This document shows positions 1-7,975 of a stretch of DNA of 41,696 bases, one piece after another (the first letter of the stretch is position 1; each line of letters starts with the position of its first letter). Made by a program: the position numbers and the translations under genes. The notes beneath the pieces were generated by a model. The model ran no database searches, had not been told where the DNA came from, and worked only from the letters and a program-made list of their open reading frames with translations. The stretch is from contig NZ_MUKA01000242.1 of assembly GCF_002150735.1 (NCBI RefSeq), forward strand, positions 1 to 41,696. Reading direction: 5' to 3'. Source of the DNA: Streptomyces africanus (GTDB lineage: Bacteria > Actinomycetota > Actinomycetes > Streptomycetales > Streptomycetaceae).

Positions 1-1340
1 GCCTGTTCGTCGGTGATCGTCAGGGGCGGCAGCAACCGGACGACGCTGGCGTGCCGGCCGCCGAGTCCGACGATGAGGCCGCGCCGCAGGCACTCCCGCT
101 GGACGGCGGCCGCCAGTTCGGGTGCGGCGGGAAGAGGCTTTCCCACAGCCCCGACTGTCTGCCCGGCTTCCTCGGTCGCGCTCTCCGGGGCCACGAACTC
201 CACCCCGATCATCAGCCCCCGGCCCCGCACATCCCCCACGCAGGGAAAGTCCCCGGCCAGCCCTTGGAGTTGACTCAGCATGCGTGCCCCGAGAGTCGCC
301 GCGCGTTCGGCGAGGTGGTTTTCCCGGACGTGGGTGAGAGTCGCCGTGCCCGCGGCCATGGCGAGTTGGTTGCCGGGGAAGGTGCCGGTGGGGGCGCCGG
401 TTTCCGGGACGTCGAGGTCGTCCCGGTGGACCACGACGGCCAGCGGCAGGCTGCCTCCGATGGCCTTGGAGAGGACCATCACATCGGGGGTGACTCCGCT
501 GTGCTCCACGGCCCAGAAGGCGCCGGTCCGCCCGACGCCCGTCTGGATCTCGTCGGCGATCAAGGGGACGGACCGGTCGGCCGTGAGCTGCCGCAGGCGC
601 CGCAGCCAGGCGTCCGGTGCGGGGATCACCCCGCCCTCGCCCTGGACGGGCTCGACGATCATCCCGGCGGGCAGCGAAGCGCCCGACCCGGGGTCGTCGA
701 GGACGGACTCGGTCCAGCGGGCGGCGAGGTCGGCCCCGCGCTCGCCCCCGACGCCGAAGGGGCAGCGGTAGTCCTGCGGGTAGGGCAGACGGGTGACCCG
801 TACGTCGTGGGCGGCGGCGGACGCGTCGCAAGCCGCGGCCGTCCTTCCATGGGAGGCGCCGGTGAACGTGATGAGGCCGGTCCGGCCGGTCGCCGCGCGC
901 ACCAGTGCGCACGCGGTCTCCACGGCGTCGCTGCCGGCCGGTCCGCAGAACAGCACACGGGCCCGGTCGGCGAGCCCCGGCGGCAGGGTGCGGAACAGCT
1001 CGGTGATGAAGGCGTCCTTGACGGGGGTGGCCAGGTCGAGGGCGTTCAGCGGCGCGCCGGAGTCGAGGACCTTGCGGATGGCCTCCAGGACGACCGGGTG
1101 GTTGTGCCCGAGGGCGAGCGCGCCGGCGCCGGAGAGGCAGTCCAGGTAGCGGCGGCCGTCCGCGCCCTCGATGGTCAGTCCCCGGGCCCGCACCGGCACG
1201 ATCGGCAGGGCGCGGGCGTAGGTGCGGGCCGCGGACTCGCGCGCGGACTGGCGTCGCAGAATCCCTTCGTGCGCGGCGCGCGCCCCCGGTGCCGTGCCGT
1301 CGACAGCAACAGGGAGGGCCCTCACCGGCATACGCCCCAC
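1..1340 (-). CDS. Class III PLP aminotransferase, diaminobutyrate/2-oxoglutarate transaminase type (C-terminus off the window)
   Basis: The protein is a fold-type I, class III aminotransferase that moves an amino group between an omega-amino donor and 2-oxoglutarate or a semialdehyde. Visible motifs are YLDCLSGAGALALGHNHP near the N-terminus, ITFTGASHGRT, the cofactor-binding ADEIQTGVGRTG, and LSKAIGG carrying the Schiff-base lysine. This resembles diaminobutyrate transaminases. From memory, the S. coelicolor gene in this place lies beside IucA/IucC siderophore synthetases, which would lie off the left edge, so a role in making a siderophore diamine is inferred. I chose GTG at 1338-1340 because GAGGAGG lies 5 bases upstream. 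The ATG three codons further in (1329-1331) is 14 bases from that site. About 446 codons are visible and the gene is cut by the window edge, not broken. Confidence 0.85.
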   Translation of the reverse strand, partial: MGRMPVRALPVAVDGTAPGARAAHEGILRRQSARESAARTYARALPIVPVRARGLTIEGADGRRYLDCLSGAGALALGHNHPVVLEAIRKVLDSGAPLNALDLATPVKDAFITELFRTLPPGLADRARVLFCGPAGSDAVETACALVRAATGRTGLITFTGASHGRTAAACDASAAAHDVRVTRLPYPQDYRCPFGVGGERGADLAARWTESVLDDPGSGASLPAGMIVEPVQGEGGVIPAPDAWLRRLRQLTADRSVPLIADEIQTGVGRTGAFWAVEHSGVTPDVMVLSKAIGGSLPLAVVVHRDDLDVPETGAPTGTFPGNQLAMAAGTATLTHVRENHLAERAATLGARMLSQLQGLAGDFPCVGDVRGRGLMIGVEFVAPESATEEAGQTVGAVGKPLPAAPELAAAVQRECLRRGLIVGLGGRHASVVRLLPPLTITDEQ

Positions 1341-1671
1341 AGTGGCCTCCTCGGACGCACATCCCCCATGGGTGGATTCCGCCACGACTTCCCTGACCTC
1401 CCACTGGGCACGGGCACAGAGGACCGCACACAGACAGCAGGCCCCCCACCGCTACCAACCCCGGTCCGCTCACCTGGTTACGGGTTGCCTCAAGATCCTT
1501 TCCGTGACGGAACTGTTGCGGTTCCGTCGGACCGCCCCCACAGCCACCGCATAGTGTGTGGTGCCGTTCCCGGACGCCGTGAGCTCGGCCTGAACTCCCC
1601 ATGAAGTGGCGGAAACCAGCGCCTTGGCACCGGTTCGTCCATGTTCGTTACACAGCAGGGGGAGTCACATC
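1341..1671. promoter_or_regulatory. Divergent control region between the aminotransferase and the first protease
   Basis: No gene is seen in these 331 bases. They hold the start signals of two divergent genes. An 8-bp perfect inverted repeat lies at 1506-1528. GCATAGTG at 1549-1556 recurs at 3022-3029 in front of the paralogous second protease, 116 and 90 bases before the respective start codons, so it may be a shared -10 region. GGGGGAG just before 1672 is the ribosome-binding site of the protease. No convincing iron-regulator box was found upstream of the aminotransferase. Confidence 0.4.
1506..1528. repeat. Inverted repeat GACGGAAC-N7-GTTCCGTC
   Basis: Two perfect 8-base arms (1506-1513 and 1521-1528) are separated by 7 bases. 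It lies about 165 bases upstream of the first protease and about the same distance from the aminotransferase start. The site could be an operator or a small hairpin. GGAAC inside it also resembles the -35 of extracytoplasmic-function sigma promoters, but no matching -10 was found at 16-18 bases. Confidence 0.5.
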
Positions 1672-2895
1672 ATGCGATCCACACGGCCGTCGTCCATAGC
1701 CAGCCGAGGCGGGAGGGCGCGCCGCAGGAACTCCCCCGTGCTGGCCGCGGTGGCCCTCGCCTCGGCGCTCGCGCTGACCGCCACCGCCTGCGAGTCGGGC
1801 GACGCCGCGGCGGGCGGTGAGGCCTCGGCGTCGGCCGGCTCCTCCGACGACGGCAAGCTGAAAATCCCCGACGACATCAGGGACCGGCTCCGTGAGCACG
1901 GGATCGACATCGACAAGTGGAAGAACGGCGCCTGGAAGAACTGGGACCGGGACGACTGGCTGCGCGAGGCCAACGAGTACATCAACCCGATCATCGAGGG
2001 TCTCTGGGACCCGGACCGCATGCGGGACGCGGAGGAGCCCGACCAGGGCGTCGACGACAGCGACCTCTCCGGAGACCAGGGCGTGACCGATCCCACGCCG
2101 CAGCCTGTCGAGGCGCAGGCCGTGCCGCCGTCGTACCACGCCAACGCACCCACGGCCGGGAAGGTGTTCTTCGACTCCCCCAAGGGCTCGGCCGTCTGCT
2201 CGGCGACGGTCGTGAAGGACCCGGCCCACCCGGGCAAGTCCAACCTCGTGTGGACGGCGGGCCACTGCGTGCACGCGGGCAAGAAGGGCGGCTGGTACCG
2301 CAACATCGCGTTCGTGCCGTCGTACAACGACGACGGCAAGCCGGTCGCGGAACTGGAGAACGCCACGAGGCATGACGTCGCCCCCTACGGCGTCTGGTGG
2401 GGTGACTGGGCCCAGACCTCGGACCAGTGGATCGAGCAGGGCGGCTCGACGGGCGGGGACGGCGCGCCCTACGACTTCGCGGTCATCCATGTGACGCCGG
2501 AGAAGGGCAGCGGCGGCAAGTCGCTGGAGGAGACGGTCGGTTCGGCGCTGCCGGTCGACTTCAAGGCTCCCGCCGTACCGAAGGTGAAGAGCGTCACGGC
2601 GATCGGCTACCCGGCCGCGCCGCCGTACGACGGGCAGAAGCTGTACCGGTGCCAGGACCGGCCGGGCCGGCTGTCGGTCACCGCGTCGGATCCGACGATG
2701 TACCGCATCGGCTGCACGATGACCGGCGGTTCGTCCGGCGGAGGCTGGGTCGCGACGGGCGCGGACGGCAAGCCCGCGCTGGTGTCCAACACCTCGATCG
2801 GCCCGGTGACGTCGGGCTGGCTGGCCGGTCCGCGCCTGGGCGAGGTGGCCAAGGGCGTGTACGAGTCGGTCAGCGGGAAGTTCGCGGGCCGCTGA
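1672..2895 (+). CDS. Secreted trypsin-like serine protease (lipoprotein-type signal), paralogue 1
   Basis: A 407-residue chymotrypsin-fold protease, probably exported and lipid-anchored. It has a basic N-terminus, a hydrophobic segment and a lipobox ending LTATAC (Cys40). A spacer and pro-segment follow, with HGIDIDKWKNGAWKNW and NPIIEGLWDPDRM. The triad is visible: His198 in TAGHC, Asp268 in YDFAVIHV and Ser355 in GGSSGGG. Cysteines in AVCSAT/GHC and YRCQD/IGC fit two disulfides. Start: ATG 1672 with GGGGGAG upstream. The next gene is a close paralogue in the same order, so a tandem duplication is likely. Substrate unknown. The S1 family assignment is sound. Lipid anchoring is predicted from the lipobox only, and the pro-segment role is inferred. 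Confidence 0.9.
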   Translation: MRSTRPSSIASRGGRARRRNSPVLAAVALASALALTATACESGDAAAGGEASASAGSSDDGKLKIPDDIRDRLREHGIDIDKWKNGAWKNWDRDDWLREANEYINPIIEGLWDPDRMRDAEEPDQGVDDSDLSGDQGVTDPTPQPVEAQAVPPSYHANAPTAGKVFFDSPKGSAVCSATVVKDPAHPGKSNLVWTAGHCVHAGKKGGWYRNIAFVPSYNDDGKPVAELENATRHDVAPYGVWWGDWAQTSDQWIEQGGSTGGDGAPYDFAVIHVTPEKGSGGKSLEETVGSALPVDFKAPAVPKVKSVTAIGYPAAPPYDGQKLYRCQDRPGRLSVTASDPTMYRIGCTMTGGSSGGGWVATGADGKPALVSNTSIGPVTSGWLAGPRLGEVAKGVYESVSGKFAGR

Positions 2896-3118
2896 CGGCC
2901 GGCCGATCACCGTCGGCGGTGGGGTGGCACGCCTGGTACGTGGGCAACGCATCTGGTGCACCGGCCCGTGGACTCACGGAAACCTTCACCACCCCACCCC
3001 GGTTCACCCTCAACTCCCCGGGCATAGTGGGTTTTCGCGCCGGGGCACCGGCGCCCACGCCTATGGCATGCACACGCAGCACCACACACTGTTACGCACC
3101 AACGGGGGTCATCGCACC

Positions 3119-4321
3119 ATGCGTTCCACACGTACGCCCGCGGCACCGAAGCGCGGGCGGCGCACCGTCCTCGCCGCCACCGGGCTCGTCGCCGCCCTGG
3201 CGCTCACCGTGACCGCCTGTGAGGGTTCGGCGGACTCGGCGAGCGACAAGCCCGACGCCACCACCTCGCAGGCCGCGGACGGCGCCGGCAAGGTCACGGT
3301 CCCTGCCGACCTCGCGGGCAAGCTCAAGGAGCACGGCATCGACATCGACCGGTGGAAGGACGGCGGCTGGAAGGACTGGGACAAGGACAAGTGGCTCAGT
3401 GAGGCCAAGGACTTCGTCAACCCGGTGATCGAGGGCCTCTGGAAGCCGGAGCGGATGCAGTCCGCGAAGGAGGCCGACAAGAGGGTCACGACGAAGGACG
3501 CGTCGGCCGGCCGGGGTGTCAGCGACCCGGATCCGGCGCCAGTCCGGGCGCAGGCCGAGAAGACGCCGTACCACCGGAACGCCGCCCCGGTCGGCAAGGT
3601 CTTCTTCGACTCCCCTGAGGGCCCGGCCGTCTGCTCCGGCACAGTGATCAAGGACGTCAACCACCCGGGCAAGTCCAACCTGGTGTGGACGGCGGGCCAC
3701 TGCGTGCACGCCGGCGGTAAGGGCGGCTGGTACCGCAACCTCGTGTTCGTGCCGGCCTACAACGACCTCGGCAAGTCCGAGGCGGAGCTGAGCAACGCGA
3801 ACCCGACCGAGGTGGCGCCGTACGGCAACTGGTGGGCGGACTGGGCCTCGACCTCGAACCAGTGGATCCAGGGCGGTTCGGAGACGGGCGGTGACGGAGC
3901 GGCGTACGACTACTCCGTGCTGCACGTGAAGCCCGAGCGGGGTGCCAAGTCCCTGGAGGAGACGGTCGGTGCCGCGCTGGACGTGGACTTCTCCGCGCCG
4001 TCCGCGGCCGAGGCCGCCAAGATGGGCGCCTGGGGATACCCGGCGGCGCCGCCCTACGACGGGCAGAAGATGTTCAGGTGCGTCGACGTCCCGGGCCGGT
4101 TCTCGCTCAGCCCGAGCCTACCGACGATGTACCGCATCGGCTGCTCCATGACCGGCGGTTCGTCCGGCGGCGGCTGGTTCCGGGTGCTGAACGGCAAGTC
4201 CGTCCTGGTCTCCAACACCTCGATCGGCCCGGCCGACAACTCCTGGCTGGCCGGTCCGCAGCTGGGCCGCGACGCCGAGGCGCTCTACCAGAACATGAGC
4301 AAGACGTACGGCGGTCGCTGA
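3119..4321 (+). CDS. Secreted trypsin-like serine protease (lipoprotein-type signal), paralogue 2
   Basis: A 400-residue tandem paralogue of the preceding protease. It has the same plan: signal with a lipobox ending LTVTAC (Cys34), a charged spacer, the pro-segment motif HGIDIDRWKDGGWKDW followed by NPVIEGLWKPERM, and an S1 catalytic domain. The triad is His194 (TAGHC), Asp264 (YDYSVLHV) and Ser349 (GGSSGGG). Long blocks are identical to paralogue 1, for example HPGKSNLVWTAGHCVHAG. Divergence is concentrated in the spacer after the lipobox and in the last third. I chose ATG 3119, preceded by ACGGGGGTC. Its own upstream region (2896-3118) carries GCATAGTG at 3022-3029, as in front of paralogue 1, so each copy probably has its own promoter. 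A terminator follows. Confidence 0.9.
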   Translation: MRSTRTPAAPKRGRRTVLAATGLVAALALTVTACEGSADSASDKPDATTSQAADGAGKVTVPADLAGKLKEHGIDIDRWKDGGWKDWDKDKWLSEAKDFVNPVIEGLWKPERMQSAKEADKRVTTKDASAGRGVSDPDPAPVRAQAEKTPYHRNAAPVGKVFFDSPEGPAVCSGTVIKDVNHPGKSNLVWTAGHCVHAGGKGGWYRNLVFVPAYNDLGKSEAELSNANPTEVAPYGNWWADWASTSNQWIQGGSETGGDGAAYDYSVLHVKPERGAKSLEETVGAALDVDFSAPSAAEAAKMGAWGYPAAPPYDGQKMFRCVDVPGRFSLSPSLPTMYRIGCSMTGGSSGGGWFRVLNGKSVLVSNTSIGPADNSWLAGPQLGRDAEALYQNMSKTYGGR

Positions 4322-4335
4322 CCGGGGCATGCTGG

Positions 4336-4369
4336 AGGCCCGCTCCCTGCGGACAGGGGGGGCGGGCCT
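4336..4369. terminator. Bidirectional terminator between the protease and hflX
   Basis: AGGCCCGC (4336-4343) pairs perfectly with GCGGGCCT (4362-4369), and several more pairs extend the stem inward across a C/G-rich loop. It sits between the convergent protease and hflX genes and can serve both. Confidence 0.8.
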
Positions 4370-4396
4370 TCTCACATCAGGGCGGAGCCTGAGCCG

Positions 4397-5890
4397 TCAG
4401 AGCGCCGGCGCCGGGACGTACGGCGCGAGCTCCGCCGCCAGTTCCTCGTGCACCCGCACCTTGAGCAGGGTTCCCTCCGGAGTGTGCTCCTTGGAAAGGA
4501 TCTCGCCCTCGTCGTAGGCACGGGCGACCAGCTTGCCGTGCGTGTACGGCACGAGCACCTCGATCTCGACCGACGGGCGCGGCAGCTCGTTGTCGATGAG
4601 CGCGAGCAGCTGGTCGATGCCCTGGCCGGTGCGGGCCGAGACGGCCATGGACCGCTTCTCGACGCGCAGCAGCCGCTGGAGCGTCAGCGGGTCGGCCGCG
4701 TCGGCCTTGTTGATCACCACGATCTCGGGCACGTCCGTGGCACCGACGTCCCTGATCACCTCACGCACGGCGGCCAGCTGCTCTTCCGGGTTCGGGTGCG
4801 AACCGTCCACCACGTGCAGGATCAGGTCGGACTCGCCGACCTCCTCCATCGTGGAGCGGAACGCCTCGACCAGGTGGTGGGGCAGATGGCGGACGAACCC
4901 GACCGTGTCGGCCAGCGTGTACAGCCGGCCGCTCGGGGTCTCGGCCCGGCGCACGGTCGGGTCGAGGGTCGCGAACAGGGCGTTCTCGACCAGCACGCCC
5001 GCGCCCGTGAGGCGGTTGAGCAGCGAGGACTTGCCGGCGTTGGTGTAGCCCGCGATGGCGACCGAGGGCACCTTGTGGCGCTTGCGCTCCTGGCGCTTGA
5101 TCTCGCGGCCGGTCTTCATGTCCGCGATCTCCCGGCGCATCTTCGCCATCTTCTCGCGGATCCGCCGCCGGTCCGTCTCGATCTTGGTCTCACCGGGACC
5201 ACGGGTGGCGAGGCCGCCGCCCTTGCCGCCGCCCATCTGCCGGGACAGCGACTGGCCCCAGCCGCGCAGCCTCGGCAGCATGTACTGCATCTGCGCGAGC
5301 GCGACCTGCGCCTTGCCCTCTCGGGACTTGGCGTGCTGGGCGAAGATGTCCAGGATCAGGGCGGTCCGGTCGATGACCTTGACCTTGACGACGTCCTCGA
5401 GGTGGATCAGCTGGCCCGGGCTGAGCTCACCGTCGCAGATGACGGTGTCCGCGCCCGACTCGAGGACGATGTCGCGCAGCTCCTCGGCCTTGCCGGAGCC
5501 GATGTAGGTGGCCGCGTCGGGCTTGTCGCGGCGCTGGATCACACCGTCGAGCACCAGCGCACCGGCCGTTTCCGCGAGGGCGGCGAGCTCCGCGAGGGAG
5601 TTCTCCGCGTCCTGCGCGGTTCCCGTGGTCCAGACGCCGACGAGCACGACCCGCTCCAGACGGAGCTGCCGGTACTCGACCTCGGTGACGTCCTCGAGCT
5701 CGGTGGAGAGGCCCACCACACGGCGCAGGGCCGCGCGGTCGGAGCGGTCGAACTGGTCGCCGTCCCGCTCTCCGTCGATCTCGTGGCTCCAGGCGACGTC
5801 CTCTTCCATCAGGGCATCGGCCCGAAGACCCTCGGGGTGGCTGTGCGCGAAGCGCTGGGTGTCCTGGGAAGGGGAAGAAGAGGAGGTCAT
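4397..5890 (-). CDS. hflX: Ribosome-associated GTPase HflX
   Basis: HflX binds the large ribosomal subunit and splits or rescues stalled ribosomes after stress, using GTP. The 497-residue protein has the family's N-terminal domain, the linker signature GPGETKIETDRRRI, and a G domain with G1 GYTNAGKS (281-288), G3 DTVGF and G4 NKAD (394-397). A C-terminal domain follows. The N-terminus is about 50 residues longer than the core and acidic, as is usual in streptomycetes. Start: ATG 5890 with AAGGA five bases upstream. It is convergent with the protease pair and is followed upstream by the M1 peptidase on the same strand, 156 bases away, so it likely has its own promoter. Confidence 0.96.
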   Translation of the reverse strand: MTSSSSPSQDTQRFAHSHPEGLRADALMEEDVAWSHEIDGERDGDQFDRSDRAALRRVVGLSTELEDVTEVEYRQLRLERVVLVGVWTTGTAQDAENSLAELAALAETAGALVLDGVIQRRDKPDAATYIGSGKAEELRDIVLESGADTVICDGELSPGQLIHLEDVVKVKVIDRTALILDIFAQHAKSREGKAQVALAQMQYMLPRLRGWGQSLSRQMGGGKGGGLATRGPGETKIETDRRRIREKMAKMRREIADMKTGREIKRQERKRHKVPSVAIAGYTNAGKSSLLNRLTGAGVLVENALFATLDPTVRRAETPSGRLYTLADTVGFVRHLPHHLVEAFRSTMEEVGESDLILHVVDGSHPNPEEQLAAVREVIRDVGATDVPEIVVINKADAADPLTLQRLLRVEKRSMAVSARTGQGIDQLLALIDNELPRPSVEIEVLVPYTHGKLVARAYDEGEILSKEHTPEGTLLKVRVHEELAAELAPYVPAPAL

Positions 5891-6046
5891 TGGATCCTTA
5901 CGTAGCTGGGAAACCGTTTACGGCGACGGAGCGCTGCGAGCTTTCCGTCAACCAGGCATAACGCGCGAGCATGCCGGGAGATTCCCGGCGCTCCGTGCCG
6001 CGCCGACCTGAAGATAGTCCCACGGCACGGGCGTCTCGTCACCGTG

Positions 6047-7543
6047 TTATCGAGCGGCCGCCTTCGCGGGCCGGGCCGGCTTCCAGTCCGGGTGCCCCGG
6101 CATCGGCGGGGTCTTCTCCCCGTACAGCCAGCCCTGGAAGAAGCCGTCCAGGTCGCGCCCGGAGATCTCGGCGGCGAGCCGGACGAAGTCCTCCGTCGTG
6201 ACGGTGTCGTCCCGGTACCGGCCGGCCCAGGCGCGTTCCAGGCGTTCGAAGGCCGGGCGGCCGATCTCCTCGCGCAGGGCGTACAGCACGAGCGCGGCGC
6301 CGTCGTAGACGTTGGGCCGGAAGATGCTGGTCTTGCTGCCCGGCTCGGGGGCCTGCGGGGCGGCGGGTGGTCCGCCGGCCGCGCGCCAGCGGTCGGAGGC
6401 GCCGTACGCGGCCTTCATGCGGTCCCGCATCGGCTTGCCGGCCTGCTCCTCGGCGTACAGCGCCTCGTACCAGGTGGCGTGTCCCTCGTTCAGCCACAGG
6501 TCGGACCAGGTGCGGGGGCCGACGCTGTTGCCGAACCACTGGTGGGCCAGCTCGTGGACCATGATCGACTCGACGTACCAGGCGGGGTGGACGGACTCGG
6601 TGAACAGCTCCCGCTCGAAGAGGGAGAGCGTCTGGGTCTCCAGTTCGAAGCCGGTGGAGACGTCGGCCATGAGCAGGCCGTACGTCTCGAAGGGGTAGCG
6701 GCCGACCCTGCTCTCCATCCAGGCGATCTGCCCCGGGGTCTTCTTCAGCCAGGGTTCGAGGGCCTTGCGGTGCTTGGCCGGGACGACGTCCCGTACGGGG
6801 AGCCCGTGGGGGCCGGTGCGGTGCAGCACGGTGGAGCGGCCGATGGAGACCTGGGCGAGCTCGGTGGCCATGGGGTGGTGGGTGCGGTACGTCCAGGTGG
6901 TCGATCCGCCGGACCTGTCCACCCCGGCGGGCAGGCCGTTGGCGACGGCCGTGTGACCGTCGGGTGCGGTGACCCGGATGGTGAACATCGCCTTGTCGGA
7001 GGGGTGGTCGTTGCACGGGAACACCAGGTGCGCGGCGTCGGCCTGGTTGGCCATGGCCAGGCCGTCCGCGGTGCGCACCCAGCCGCCCTCGCGGCCCTCG
7101 GCGGGCTCGGGGTCACTGGTGTGCCGCACGGTGATCCGCATCCAGCTGCCGTCCGGCACGGAGTCCTCGGGCGTGATCACCAGGTCCTCACCGGCGGTGC
7201 TGAAGGTGGCGGGCTCGCCGTCGACCTCGACCGAGCGGACGGTGCCGTGGGCGAAGTCCAGGTTGACGCGGTCCAGGTCGGCGGTGGTCCAGGCGTCGAT
7301 GGTGGTCACGGCCCGCAGCGGCTCGCTGTTGCTGCCGGGATACGTGAAGGAGAGGTCGTACGACGCGACGTCGTAGCCCGGGTTGCCCAGGTACGGGAAG
7401 AGGCGGTCGCCGACGCCGAGGGGGACGGCGGGGGCGCTCGCGGCGACGAGGCAGACGGAGACGGCGGAGGCGAGCAGCGCCGCGGACGTCCGCCGACGAG
7501 AGGAACGGGTACGGGGGCGGGTGTGGTGGGGGGTGAGGCGCAT
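6047..7543 (-). CDS. Secreted M1-family zinc aminopeptidase
   Basis: A 498-residue gluzincin metallopeptidase. The zinc site HELAH (330-334) is followed after 18 residues by the third ligand Glu353 in NEGHA. The substrate-gate region reads GFELETQTL, a variant of the usual GAMEN motif. The first 45 residues contain many arginines, then LLASAVSVCLVAASAPAV, a signal peptide, so it acts outside the membrane. It lacks the long C-terminal ERAP-like domain, as do other short actinobacterial M1 enzymes. Start: ATG 7543 behind GTGAGG. The minisatellite region separates it from rshA upstream. The natural substrate is not known; release of N-terminal amino acids from peptides is expected. Confidence 0.92.
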   Translation of the reverse strand: MRLTPHHTRPRTRSSRRRTSAALLASAVSVCLVAASAPAVPLGVGDRLFPYLGNPGYDVASYDLSFTYPGSNSEPLRAVTTIDAWTTADLDRVNLDFAHGTVRSVEVDGEPATFSTAGEDLVITPEDSVPDGSWMRITVRHTSDPEPAEGREGGWVRTADGLAMANQADAAHLVFPCNDHPSDKAMFTIRVTAPDGHTAVANGLPAGVDRSGGSTTWTYRTHHPMATELAQVSIGRSTVLHRTGPHGLPVRDVVPAKHRKALEPWLKKTPGQIAWMESRVGRYPFETYGLLMADVSTGFELETQTLSLFERELFTESVHPAWYVESIMVHELAHQWFGNSVGPRTWSDLWLNEGHATWYEALYAEEQAGKPMRDRMKAAYGASDRWRAAGGPPAAPQAPEPGSKTSIFRPNVYDGAALVLYALREEIGRPAFERLERAWAGRYRDDTVTTEDFVRLAAEISGRDLDGFFQGWLYGEKTPPMPGHPDWKPARPAKAAAR

Positions 7544-7964
7544 GCCTCACGGCTATCAGCGCGGGCGTGCGCGACGCGGACGACGCGCGTCCGGCCCACC
7601 CGAACCGGGGACCGGGGCCTGCGCCGGGTGCCACCCCGCGTCGGGCTTGGACCGGGACCTGATCCGGATGCCGCCCCGCTTCGGGTGGCCGGCGCCGTGG
7701 CGGGCTCAGCCGCCCCGTATGCGGGGCCGACGCCCGGGCGGGCTGCCGACCCGTACCCGGTGACCGACGTCCGGCGGGCTGCCGACCCGTGCCCAACGGC
7801 CGACGCCCAGACGGGCTGCCGCCCCCTACCCGGTGTCCCACGCCCAGGTGTGGCCGCCGCCCCGTACCCGATGGCGGCACCCCAGCGGGCTGCCGACCCC
7901 TACCCGGTGTCCCAAGCCCAGGTGTCGCCACCGCCCCGTACCCGATGGCCGGCGCCCGGGTGGC
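7544..7964. other. 421-bp gene-free gap between rshA and the M1 peptidase, mostly tandem repeats
   Basis: The gap holds no convincing gene. The repeats described separately fill most of it. The remaining 80 bases next to 7543 carry the peptidase start signals. Open frames across the repeats are an artefact of G+C content and the repeat period: they are Gly/Arg/Pro-rich, occur in several frames and have no start signals. Confidence 0.7.
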
Positions 7965-7975
7965 TCAGCCGCCCT
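7625..7975. repeat. Degenerate minisatellite, period about 37 bp, roughly nine units
   Basis: Successive units start near 7625, 7665, 7702, 7740, 7776, 7813, 7850, 7887 and 7924. The core reads GGGCTGCCGACCCGTACCCG, followed by a variable GC-rich part often ending GCCCAG or GCACCC. Units 7813-7886 and 7887-7960 are the best conserved as a 74-bp pair, differing at only a few places in their first 65 bases. The array ends at the stop codon of rshA (7965-7967), so it lies in the 3' trailer of that transcript. Period 37 is not a multiple of 3, which argues against a protein repeat. Confidence 0.75.

Noticed and set aside
1370..1510. Possible iron-box-like sequence upstream of the siderophore-type aminotransferase
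   Set aside because: The stretch around 1470-1495 shares only scattered bases with the TTAGGTTAGGCTAACCTAA-type consensus and lacks the two-fold symmetry.
51..1604. Long plus-strand open frame of 517 codons opposite the aminotransferase
   Set aside because: It is the antisense shadow of a well-motifed gene in high-GC DNA. Its sequence is low-complexity Gly/Arg and has no start signals.
7188..7931. Long open frame over the minisatellite (repeated Gly/Arg/Pro residues)
   Set aside because: It overlaps the real peptidase gene in another frame, the repeats shift frame every unit, and it has no start signals.
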